Below, piece by piece: positions 1 through 5,779 of a DNA stretch of 12,527 nucleotides; positions within the stretch are counted from its first letter, which is position 1; each line of letters starts with the position of its first letter. A model generated the notes under the pieces. That model saw only the letters and a program-made list of their open reading frames with translations, was not told the DNA's origin and did not search any database. This stretch comes from CAG-533 sp964589375 (GTDB lineage Bacteria > Bacillota_I > Bacilli_A > RF39 > UBA660). Location: positions 1 through 12,527 of the forward strand of contig CAZPSA010000037.1 in the NCBI GenBank assembly GCA_964589375.1, written 5' to 3'. The position numbers and the translations under genes were made by a program.

Positions 1-5
1 TATTG

Positions 6-50
6 AGACATTTTCGCAAGTTAATACTTAAGACATTATCACAAATTAAT
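6..50. repeat. Two imperfect 20-bp direct repeats, possible insertion-sequence end
   Basis: Two copies of a 20-bp unit beginning AGACATT lie at 6-25 and 31-50, 25 bp apart, and match at 17 of 20 positions by eye. A weaker third similarity starts near 61. No gene covers 1-128. Closely spaced imperfect repeats of this size are typical of transposase-binding repeats at the ends of IS21-like elements, so this may be the end of an element lying to the left. That identity is inference: no transposase is visible in the window. Confidence 0.35.
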
Positions 51-103
51 CATACGTTTAAGTCCAAACTTGATAGGTTGATGTTTCCTTATCTTCTTTT
101 TTT

Positions 104-124
104 TGATATAATTTAAAAGGTGAT
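104..124 (+). promoter_or_regulatory. Extended -10 promoter abutting the nusB ribosome binding site
   Basis: TGATATAAT (extended -10, TATAAT at 107-112) is followed after three bases by AAAGGTGAT (116-124) and then the nusB ATG at 129. No good -35 box lies 16-18 bp upstream. A start site 6-7 bp past the -10 would fall at about 118-119, leaving almost no leader upstream of the Shine-Dalgarno sequence. Confidence 0.55.
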
Positions 125-128
125 TTTT

Positions 129-521
129 ATGGCAAACCGTAGTGAATTAAGAGAAAAAGCAATGACAATAATATATCAAATAACATTATATAAAAATAAT
201 AATATGAAATATGATGTTGAAGAAATTATTGCTGATAATTTAGAAATAGATAATGAATTTGTAAAAGAAATTGTTTATGGGGTGGTAACTTATTTTGATG
301 AATTAACTAATGAAGCAAATAATTACTTAAATAATTGGACTATCGATAGATTAGATTTAACTGGAGCTTCAATATTAAGAATGGCCCTTTATGAAATTAA
401 ATATACTAAAACTCCACCTATTGTTGTTATTAATGAGGCGGTAGAACTAGCTAAAAAATATAGTGATGATGCTGTTCGTAAAATGATTAATGCGGCTTTA
501 GATAAGGTTGTAAATAGTTAA
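129..521 (+). CDS. nusB: Transcription antitermination factor NusB
   Basis: NusB is a small all-helical RNA-binding protein that joins NusE (S10) on boxA RNA in antitermination complexes, chiefly on rRNA operons. The 130-residue product has the usual family length. The C-terminal half carries the family pattern: a Trp-x-Ile-x-Arg segment, then ILRMALYEI, then VVINEAVELAKKYS, and a final INAALDKV segment. The N-terminus has the expected Arg-rich helix (SELREKA). I chose ATG at 129 over an upstream in-frame GTG at 120, because AAAGGTGAT at 116-124 sits correctly for 129 and the GTG lies inside it. The stop overlaps the xseA ATG by one base (TAATG), so it heads the nusB-xseA-xseB operon. nusB next to xseA is a common Bacillota arrangement. 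Confidence 0.95.
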   Translation: MANRSELREKAMTIIYQITLYKNNNMKYDVEEIIADNLEIDNEFVKEIVYGVVTYFDELTNEANNYLNNWTIDRLDLTGASILRMALYEIKYTKTPPIVVINEAVELAKKYSDDAVRKMINAALDKVVNS

Positions 522-1786
522 TGGAAAAAAGATATATAACCGTTGGAACTTTAAATAGGTATTTAAAAAATAAATTTGATACTGATCCTAATATTCAAAG
601 AGTTTGTTTAAAAGGAGAAATTTCTAATTTTAAGGGTCATACTAGAGGACATTTGTATTTTACATTAAAAGATGAAGAAGCAAGAATTAATGCGGTAATG
701 TTTTCTTTTAATGCTTCAAAGTTAACGTTTGTTCCTGAAGATGGAATGAAAGTCTTGGTAGAAGGTAAAGTTAGTATTTATCCGCCAACAGGGGCTTACC
801 AGATATATATTGAAGAGATGACTAATGATGGATTAGGTAACCTTTATTTAAAATATGAAGCTTTAAAAAAAGAACTAGAACAAAAAGGTATGTTTGATGC
901 AAGTCATAAAAAAAGTATTCCTAAGTATCCTAGTAAGATAGGAATTGTAACAGCTCCAACTGGAGCCGCAATTAAAGATATTTTAAGTACTATTAAAAGA
1001 AGGTATCCAATCTGCGAAACTATTTTATTTCCTTGTTTAGTCCAAGGGGAACTTGCTAAAAATGATATAGCTAAGCAAATAAATGAAGCAAATAAATATG
1101 ATTTAGATGTTTTAATTGTTGGTCGAGGTGGTGGATCAATTGAAGATTTATGGGCCTTTAATGAACCTGTGGTTGCCGATGCCATATATAACTCGCAAAT
1201 TCCGATAATAAGTGCGGTAGGACATGAAATTGATTTTACTATTGCTGATTTTGTCGCAGATTTAAGAGCACCAACTCCAACTGGCGCTGCGGAAATGGCA
1301 GTTCCTAATATAAGTGATTTAAATACTCTTTTAAGACAATATAACATTCGTTTTACAAATTATATTAATACTAAAATAAAAACAAATAAAGATAAATTGA
1401 ATTATTATAAAACTAGTTATGTTTTAAGTAATCCTTTGGCTGTATATGAACTAAAGGCTCAAAAGTTAAATAATTTAGTTGATAATATTAATAATATGAT
1501 TACTAAAAGATTAGAATTATCTCATACTAGATTTAAAGTAATAAAAACGAATTATATTTTAAATCATCCTGAAGAACTATTAAAAAATTCTAAACATAGT
1601 TTAAGTATAATTATTAATAAATTAGAATTACTTAATCCTTTAAGTATTTTAGCAAAAGGTTATAGTATTGTAAAAAAAGATAATCAAATAATTAAAGATA
1701 CTTCTAATATTAATAAAGGAGATTTATTAAATATTAAATTGTATGATGGTACAATAAATGCAAAAGTAGAGAAAGTTGGGAAATAA
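521..1786 (+). CDS. xseA: Exodeoxyribonuclease VII large subunit
   Basis: This is the catalytic large subunit of exonuclease VII, which degrades single-stranded DNA in both directions to short oligonucleotides and acts in repair as a complex with several XseB subunits. At 421 residues it has normal length. An N-terminal OB-fold spans about 5-100, with GEISNFKGH at 32-40 and YPPTGAYQIYIEEM at 87-100. The catalytic domain follows with KIGIVTAPTGAA (139-150), GRGGGSIEDLW (201-211), SAVGHEIDFT (231-240) and RAPTPTGAAE (249-258). A helical region leads to the C-terminal AKGYSIV segment near 380-390 that is typical of the family. It starts on the last base of the nusB stop and ends on the first base of the xseB ATG, so all three genes are probably translationally coupled. 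Confidence 0.97.
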   Translation: MEKRYITVGTLNRYLKNKFDTDPNIQRVCLKGEISNFKGHTRGHLYFTLKDEEARINAVMFSFNASKLTFVPEDGMKVLVEGKVSIYPPTGAYQIYIEEMTNDGLGNLYLKYEALKKELEQKGMFDASHKKSIPKYPSKIGIVTAPTGAAIKDILSTIKRRYPICETILFPCLVQGELAKNDIAKQINEANKYDLDVLIVGRGGGSIEDLWAFNEPVVADAIYNSQIPIISAVGHEIDFTIADFVADLRAPTPTGAAEMAVPNISDLNTLLRQYNIRFTNYINTKIKTNKDKLNYYKTSYVLSNPLAVYELKAQKLNNLVDNINNMITKRLELSHTRFKVIKTNYILNHPEELLKNSKHSLSIIINKLELLNPLSILAKGYSIVKKDNQIIKDTSNINKGDLLNIKLYDGTINAKVEKVGK

Positions 1787-2007
1787 TGGAAAAGAAAAAA
1801 TTTGAAAAATTAATGAATGATTTAGAAACAATTGTAAAAAAATTAGAAAATGGCGAAGACTTAGAAAAGTCTATTGAGCTTTACACTGAGGCAATGAAAA
1901 TTGTTAAATTATGTGATGAAAAATTAAATAGTGCAAGTAGTGCAGTCAATAAGATTTTATCTGAGAATGGGACTTTAGAAGATTTTCAAATTGAAGATAA
2001 CCAATAA
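1786..2007 (+). CDS. xseB: Exodeoxyribonuclease VII small subunit
   Basis: This is the small helical subunit of exonuclease VII. The 73-residue length is typical. The start of the protein has the family signature FEKLMNDLETIVKKLENGE, followed by LEKSIELYTEAMKI, with Cys43 in the usual place of the second helix. The ATG overlaps the xseA stop (TAATG), and translation probably depends on coupling because no strong separate Shine-Dalgarno sequence is seen. The stop codon lies in the loop of the operon terminator. Confidence 0.93.
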   Translation: MEKKKFEKLMNDLETIVKKLENGEDLEKSIELYTEAMKIVKLCDEKLNSASSAVNKILSENGTLEDFQIEDNQ

Positions 2008-2022
2008 CTGGTTATTTTTTTT
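1997..2022 (+). terminator. Rho-independent terminator of nusB-xseA-xseB
   Basis: A perfect 7-bp stem, ATAACCA (1997-2003) with TGGTTAT (2009-2015), encloses a 5-nt loop and is followed by a run of seven T. Flanking G-U and A-U pairs could lengthen the stem. The xseB TAA (2005-2007) sits in the loop, so terminating ribosomes would cover the hairpin. Confidence 0.8.
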
Positions 2023-2035
2023 ATAAAAAAATTAT

Positions 2036-2054
2036 CATAATATAAATAAGGTGA
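2036..2054 (+). promoter_or_regulatory. Possible spoIVB promoter and ribosome binding site
   Basis: CATAAT (2036-2041) could be a -10 box. It is followed by AAGGTGAT (2047-2054, allowing for a base of uncertainty at the 5' side) and ATG at 2059. No convincing -35 is present. A separate promoter is expected because a terminator lies just upstream. A sporulation-sigma promoter cannot be excluded. Confidence 0.35.
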
Positions 2055-2058
2055 TTTT

Positions 2059-3024
2059 ATGAAGAAGGTACTTGTATATTTAATGCTTTTACTTATACCT
2101 ATAAATGTTTTTGCTTACTCTGATAAAATAATTCCTGGCGGTAATAACATTGGCATTGAAATAAATAGTAATGGAGTTTTGGTAATTGGATTTTATAAGA
2201 TTAATAATAGATTTAATCGTAATGATTTAAAAGTAGGGGATGCAATTGTAAAAGTTGCTAATAATGAAATAAATTCAATTGATGATTTAGTAAGGGAAAT
2301 CGAGAAAAATGCTGTAAATGAAATTGTAACTTTGACAGTTAAGAGAAACAACAAGGAAATAGATAAAGACTTTAAACTGGTTAGTGTTGATGGTAAATTA
2401 AAAACTGGATTATATGTTAAAGATAGTATAACAGGAATTGGTACGCTTTCATATATTGATCCTCAAACTAAGATTTATGGGGCTCTAGGGCATGAAATAA
2501 TTGAAAGTACTAGTGGAAATCTAATTGAGGTTAAAACTGGTTCTATCTTTAGATCAAGTGTTACAAGTATTGATCCTAGTATTAGAGGAACAGCTGGTAC
2601 TAAGAATGCAAAGTTTTATTCTAATATGGTCTTTGGTAATATAATTAAAAATTCTAATAAAGGTATTTATGGGATATATAGTGCTAATCTAGATAGCGAA
2701 GAACTATTAGAGGTTGGAACTTATCAAGATATTTCTTTAGGTAAAGCTTACATTAGAACTGTAACAAGTGGCGAAAAAATCGAAAATTATGAAATAGAAA
2801 TTGATCGTGTTAATAATAATGAAACTAAGAATATTCATTTTCAAATTAAAAGCGGAGAATTATTAAAAAAAGCTGGTGGAATTGTTCAAGGAATGAGTGG
2901 AAGTCCTATAATTCAAAATAATAAAATTATTGGGGCTGTTACTCATGTTATAGTTGATAATCCGGAAACTGGTTATGGTATTCTTATTACAAATATGTTA
3001 GAAGAAGGAGAAAAAAATAATTAA
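2059..3024 (+). CDS. spoIVB: SpoIVB family S55 serine peptidase with PDZ domain
   Basis: In Bacillus, SpoIVB is secreted into the space between forespore and mother cell, where it cleaves SpoIVFA and so activates the SpoIVFB protease and pro-sigma-K processing. The 321-residue product has a signal peptide or anchor at 1-19 and the family N-terminal motif IIPGGNNIGIEINSNGVLVIGF (24-45). A PDZ-like region spans about 40-105 (LKVGDAIVKVANNEI at 57-71). The S55 domain carries GALGHEI (His145) and GMSGSPI (Ser280), the expected catalytic His and Ser regions. It is shorter than the roughly 426-residue B. subtilis protein but keeps both catalytic motifs. It lies alone between a terminator and the psd promoter. 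In B. subtilis spoIVB lies downstream of xseAB with recN next to it and spo0A after it; neither recN nor spo0A is here. The ATG at 2059 is set by AAGGTGAT. Confidence 0.9.
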   Translation: MKKVLVYLMLLLIPINVFAYSDKIIPGGNNIGIEINSNGVLVIGFYKINNRFNRNDLKVGDAIVKVANNEINSIDDLVREIEKNAVNEIVTLTVKRNNKEIDKDFKLVSVDGKLKTGLYVKDSITGIGTLSYIDPQTKIYGALGHEIIESTSGNLIEVKTGSIFRSSVTSIDPSIRGTAGTKNAKFYSNMVFGNIIKNSNKGIYGIYSANLDSEELLEVGTYQDISLGKAYIRTVTSGEKIENYEIEIDRVNNNETKNIHFQIKSGELLKKAGGIVQGMSGSPIIQNNKIIGAVTHVIVDNPETGYGILITNMLEEGEKNN

Positions 3025-3079
3025 AATACTTTTACGATTTAATGTAACAAAAATATAAACTGCTTCTTATTAATTATTA

Positions 3080-3100
3080 TGCTATAATTAACAAAGGTGA
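3080..3100 (+). promoter_or_regulatory. Extended -10 promoter and ribosome binding site of psd
   Basis: TGCTATAAT (TATAAT at 3083-3088) is a consensus extended -10. AAAGGTGA (3093-3100) follows four bases later, with ATG at 3107. The -35 position is poor. The predicted start at about 3095 falls on the Shine-Dalgarno sequence. Confidence 0.6.
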
Positions 3101-3106
3101 AGTAAT

Positions 3107-3985
3107 ATGTCCAATCAAATGATGGAACGTAAAAGTAAAGAAATAATTGAATTTAAGGAAAATAATATTAATCATTTTTTATATAATACAAAGATTGGTA
3201 GAATGTTATTAAAGATAATTATTCTGCCTTGTTTTAGTAAGATTGCTGGAAAATATTTTGATAGTCGAATTTCAAAATTTAAGATTAATTCTTTTATAAG
3301 AAAAAACCAAATAGATATGAGTGAATATTATACTAAGGATTATAAATCTTTTAATGATTTTTTTACTAGAACTATCAAGTCTAAATGTCGTAAGATTATA
3401 GAAATTCCTTCGGTTCTTATTAGTCCTTGTGACGCTAAGTTAAGTGTTTATAAGCTAAGTGATAATTTGGAATTAAATATTAAAAATTCAATTTATAAAA
3501 TAAATGATTTAATAGATAGTAATATAACGGATAATTATAAAAATGGTTATGCGATGGTTTTTAGATTATGTGTTGATGATTATCATCGTTATATTTTTAT
3601 TGATGATGGCACTTTAGAGGGATATCATACTATTAGTGGTAAACTTCATACTGTAAGACCAATTGCTCAAGCACGCTATCCTATTTTTACGCAAAATCAT
3701 AGGGAATGGACAATTTTACATACGAATAATTTTGGTAATTGCATCCAAATAGAGGTTGGGGCTTTAATGGTTGGCAAAATAGTCAATCATAAGGTAATAA
3801 ATTTTAAAAGGGGAGAGGAGAAAGGTTATTTTAAGTTTGGTGGCTCTACAATTATTCTTTTAGTTAATGATATTTCAATTGATAATGATATTTTGAAAAA
3901 TTCTTTAAATGGAATAGAAACCATTGTTAAATTAGGAGAAAAAATAGGGCGAAAAAAAGCTATTAGAGTTAGTAAAAAATCTTAA
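3107..3985 (+). CDS. psd: Phosphatidylserine decarboxylase proenzyme
   Basis: Psd converts phosphatidylserine to phosphatidylethanolamine at the membrane with a self-generated pyruvoyl cofactor. The 292-residue protein shows FNDFFTRTIK (82-91), SPCDAKLSVY (106-115), DDYHRYIFIDDG (157-168), GKLHTVRPIA (178-187), NHRE (197-200), EVGALMVGKI (216-225) and YFKFGGSTIILL (241-252). The processing site is probably Gly246-Ser247, with Ser247 becoming the pyruvoyl group; GGST stands in place of the LGST of E. coli. In the YHRxH region His160 is kept, but the residue matching the second His is Ile163. DA replaces the usual DG after SPC. No phosphatidylserine synthase gene is in the window. The gene has its own promoter and converges on the PAP2 gene with a 4-bp overlap of stop codons. 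ATG at 3107 is supported by AAAGGTGA at 3093-3100. Confidence 0.92.
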   Translation: MSNQMMERKSKEIIEFKENNINHFLYNTKIGRMLLKIIILPCFSKIAGKYFDSRISKFKINSFIRKNQIDMSEYYTKDYKSFNDFFTRTIKSKCRKIIEIPSVLISPCDAKLSVYKLSDNLELNIKNSIYKINDLIDSNITDNYKNGYAMVFRLCVDDYHRYIFIDDGTLEGYHTISGKLHTVRPIAQARYPIFTQNHREWTILHTNNFGNCIQIEVGALMVGKIVNHKVINFKRGEEKGYFKFGGSTIILLVNDISIDNDILKNSLNGIETIVKLGEKIGRKKAIRVSKKS

Positions 3986-3993
3986 TAGCTTTT
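3955..3993. terminator. Bidirectional terminator between psd and the PAP2 gene
   Basis: An 11-bp perfect inverted repeat, AAAAGCTATTA (3955-3965) and TAATAGCTTTT (3983-3993), has a 17-nt spacer. T-rich sequence follows on both strands: TTTTAATTTT to the right and, on the minus strand, GCTTTTTTTC. Both convergent stop codons lie in or at the right arm, so the hairpin is built entirely from coding ends. The stem has few G-C pairs, so efficiency is uncertain. Confidence 0.55.
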
Positions 3994-4638
3994 AATTTTA
4001 GATTTAATTTTGTTTTTAATATTAGTAAAATATTTGGTATTTATTGTATAGTAGTAATTAATAAAGGCAAGGATGAAAGCGCCAATTACATCTAAGATAA
4101 CGTGTTGTTTTACTAGTAATGTTGAAATTATAATCAGAATATTTATTATAATAGCGATATACTTGAAATTTTTTTTAATATCTTTATTATCAATTAAATT
4201 AAATAGTAAGGTAAAACATAATAGACAATGACCAGATGGAAAACAATTAACGGGAGTATCAGCTTTATAAACTATATATAATACAAATGAAGTAATATTA
4301 TTATAAGAGTTAATATTTGGTCTTATAACTTTAGAAGGATATACAATAAAAATAATATAAAGCATTAATAATGAAATAACGGTTGCGGTAATTAGTTTTA
4401 TATATTTTTCTTTATTGGACTTATAAACTTTATAAAAACTATATATTAAAAAAGGATACCAAATCATATATATATAGATGAAGAAGGGGACAAAGGGTAT
4501 TTTATCATCTAATGGAATATTCATTAAGTTATAGTCATTAACTAATAATTTAATTCCAAAGTAGATTAGGGCATTTATAATGAATATAAATGATACACTT
4601 TTTAAATAGAAGGAGTTTTCTTGAATAAATTTTTTCAT
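3982..4638 (-). CDS. PAP2 superfamily membrane phosphatase
   Basis: This is a 218-residue integral membrane protein with about six hydrophobic segments. It carries the type-2 phosphatidic acid phosphatase signature. YPSKVIRPN (100-108) resembles the first motif with its Arg-Pro; FPSGHC (133-138, His137) is the second motif; KQHVILD (177-183, His179 and Asp183) is the third. The catalytic pair would be His137 and His179. The spacing resembles the PAP2_3 / inositol-phosphorylceramide-synthase-like branch. Likely substrates are lipid phosphates or undecaprenyl/isoprenyl pyrophosphate at the outer face of the membrane; the sequence does not decide which. ATG is at 4636-4638, with an AAGTGATG Shine-Dalgarno sequence and a TGCTATAAT -10 directly upstream. 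The tail is basic (KNKIKSKIKSY). Confidence 0.82.
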   Translation of the reverse strand: MKKFIQENSFYLKSVSFIFIINALIYFGIKLLVNDYNLMNIPLDDKIPFVPFFIYIYMIWYPFLIYSFYKVYKSNKEKYIKLITATVISLLMLYIIFIVYPSKVIRPNINSYNNITSFVLYIVYKADTPVNCFPSGHCLLCFTLLFNLIDNKDIKKNFKYIAIIINILIIISTLLVKQHVILDVIGAFILAFINYYYTINTKYFTNIKNKIKSKIKSY

Positions 4639-4642
4639 ACTA

Positions 4643-4663
4643 CATCACTTGCTAATTATAGCA
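4643..4663 (-). promoter_or_regulatory. Extended -10 promoter and ribosome binding site of the PAP2 gene
   Basis: On the minus strand TGCTATAAT (4663-4655) is followed after four bases by AAGTGATG (4650-4643) and then the ATG at 4638. The -35 region (around 4678-4683) is weak and abuts the -35 of the divergent tRNA-His promoter. Confidence 0.55.
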
Positions 4664-4681
4664 AATTTTAGCCAAAAAGTA

Positions 4682-4710
4682 TTGATATTAGTACCTTTTT
4701 TTGATAAAAT
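4682..4710 (+). promoter_or_regulatory. tRNA-His promoter
   Basis: TTGATA (4682-4687), a 17-bp spacer and TAAAAT (4705-4710) with an upstream TG (4702-4703) form a good vegetative promoter. The predicted start at about 4717 lies 5 bp before the tRNA 5' end. Confidence 0.75.
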
Positions 4711-4721
4711 TAACTAGTCAT

Positions 4722-4798
4722 GGCGGAATTGGTGAAGTGGTTAACACGCCGGATTGTGGCTCCGGTATGCGTGGGTTCGATCCCCACATTTCGCCCCA
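4722..4798 (+). tRNA. tRNA-His (anticodon GTG)
   Basis: A full cloverleaf folds from the sequence. G-1 (4722) is opposite discriminator C73 (4795), the identity element of bacterial tRNA-His. The 7-bp acceptor is GCGGAAT with ATTTCGC (one G-U). The D stem is GTG/CAC, the anticodon stem CCGGA/TCCGG, and the anticodon GTG lies at 4756-4758. The variable loop is TATGC, and the T arm is GTGGG-TTCGATC-CCCAC. The CCA end is encoded (4796-4798). The gene stands alone, with its own promoter and a terminator at 4835-4864. Confidence 0.97.
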
Positions 4799-4807
4799 TG
4801 ATGAGAA

Positions 4808-4826
4808 TAACACAATCTTTGTGTTA
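4808..4826 (+). other. Perfect hairpin in the tRNA-His 3' trailer
   Basis: TAACACAA (4808-4815) and TTGTGTTA (4819-4826) form an 8-bp perfect stem with a 3-nt loop, 10 nt after the CCA end. No T run follows directly, so it is not a standard terminator. It could be a processing or stabilising structure in the trailer. Confidence 0.5.
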
Positions 4827-4834
4827 AATATTTT

Positions 4835-4864
4835 AAAGCTTGTAACGATGTTATGGGCTTTTTT
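4835..4864 (+). terminator. tRNA-His rho-independent terminator
   Basis: AAAGC-TTG-TAAC, loop GAT, GTTA-TGG-GCTTT forms a 12-bp RNA stem in which the central three pairs are G-U wobbles. It runs into a T-rich tract ending at about 4864. Confidence 0.75.
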
Positions 4865-4905
4865 CTTTGGATTGATAGCGTTCCTTAAATAAATTATATC
4901 AATTA

Positions 4906-4933
4906 AAAAGAAAATGAACTCTCACTTTCTTTT
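4906..4933 (-). terminator. Probable terminator of the hemolysin III-type gene
   Basis: On the minus strand AAAAGAAA-mismatch-TGA, a 4-nt loop, and TCA-mismatch-TTTCTTTT form an 11-pair imperfect hairpin ending in a T-rich run (TTTTCTTTTT). It lies about 33 nt past the gene's stop and faces the tRNA terminator. Confidence 0.5.
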
Positions 4934-4965
4934 AAGACTAGGATAAATCTTTGTTTTATATAAAT

Positions 4966-5637
4966 TTAGATTACATAAAGTAAAATACACAAAAAATGGA
5001 GTAAACTTCCAATGTCAACAAATATATGAAAAACAAAGTGGAAATACCTTTTTTTAGCTCCAATCATATAGAGAATAGCGCCGATTGTATAGCTTATACC
5101 ACCTGCTACTAATAAAATAGTTCCTCCAAGTGATAGCATTTTAAACATATTAGGACCAGTTACAATAATACACCATCCCATAAGGAGATAACATATCATT
5201 GAAAAAACTCGATATTTTTTTAAATCAATCGCATTTAAAACTATCCCTAAAATGGCAAGTCCCCATACTAATCCAAATAGCCACCATGCTAAAACCGGAT
5301 TAATATTTCTTAATGAACAAAGTAAAACAGGGGTATATGTTCCAGCAATTAAAACAAAAATTGTACAATGATCGATAACTTGAAATACTTTTTTGGCTTT
5401 TACAGGTCTTAATCCATGATATATACTACTCATTGTAAAAAGCAAAATCATTGATAAACCAAAAACAATGGAAGAGGCAATCGCATAACCACTATGATGC
5501 TTAATTGCAAATATTAAACACATAATTAAACTAATTATACCTAAAGCTCCACCAACAATATGACTAACCATATTCATTATTTCTTCGGCTTTTGTATAAT
5601 TTGGAAGCTTTCGATCATTTAATTTAGTTCTTTTCAT
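4966..5637 (-). CDS. trhA: PAQR / hemolysin III family membrane protein
   Basis: This is a 223-residue seven-helix membrane protein of the PAQR/HlyIII family, whose bacterial members (TrhA, YqfA) have been linked to membrane-fluidity homeostasis rather than true haemolysis. The family motifs are all present: an N-terminal E-x-x-N-x-x-SH-x-x-G (19-29), SSIYH with His74, IDHCTIFVLIAGTYTPVLL (88-106), and the C-terminal HFVFHIFVDIGSLLHF with His200 and His204. His74, His200 and His204 are the likely zinc ligands. ATG at 5635-5637 is preceded by a perfect AAGGAGGT (5648-5641 on the minus strand). Unlike most genes here it has an ordinary leader of about 28 nt. It is transcribed divergently from lemA. 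Confidence 0.9.
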   Translation of the reverse strand: MKRTKLNDRKLPNYTKAEEIMNMVSHIVGGALGIISLIMCLIFAIKHHSGYAIASSIVFGLSMILLFTMSSIYHGLRPVKAKKVFQVIDHCTIFVLIAGTYTPVLLCSLRNINPVLAWWLFGLVWGLAILGIVLNAIDLKKYRVFSMICYLLMGWCIIVTGPNMFKMLSLGGTILLVAGGISYTIGAILYMIGAKKRYFHFVFHIFVDIGSLLHFLCILLYVI

Positions 5638-5672
5638 AATACCTCCTTGTTAACAATAATTATTATGTAAAT

Positions 5673-5702
5673 ATTTTACAATAAAGAACTAATAGTAGTC
5701 AA
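5673..5702 (-). promoter_or_regulatory. Promoter of the hemolysin III-type gene
   Basis: On the minus strand TTGACT (5702-5697), an 18-bp spacer and TAAAAT (5678-5673) form a good sigma-A-type promoter, about 25 nt upstream of the AAGGAGGT site. Confidence 0.65.
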
Positions 5703-5730
5703 ATTTTCCTTAACAAATCAACAGAAATTA

Positions 5731-5771
5731 TTGAATAATTATTTAGTTTATTATATTATTATTTTAGGAGG
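5731..5771 (+). promoter_or_regulatory. Possible lemA promoter with adjacent ribosome binding site
   Basis: TTGAAT (5731-5736), a 17-bp spacer and TATTAT (5754-5759) match a sigma-A promoter. AGGAGG (5766-5771) follows seven bases after the -10, with ATG at 5780. The start site would fall at the Shine-Dalgarno sequence. The region is so AT-rich that the -10 assignment is uncertain. Confidence 0.45.
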
Positions 5772-5779
5772 AATAGATT

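Noticed and set aside
120..128. GTG start for nusB nine bases upstream
   Set aside because: The GTG is inside the Shine-Dalgarno sequence AAAGGTGAT, which is correctly spaced for ATG at 129.
904..1347. 147-codon open frame on the minus strand inside xseA
   Set aside because: It is antisense to a strongly conserved part of xseA, has no ribosome site and no recognisable protein features.
4701..4892. 63-codon open frame running through tRNA-His
   Set aside because: It is created by the tRNA and its terminator. The tRNA fold is complete, and the reading has no ribosome site.
4966..5637. Haemolysin or virulence factor
   Set aside because: The family name is historical; the motifs are those of PAQR membrane-homeostasis proteins, and nothing here suggests a toxin.
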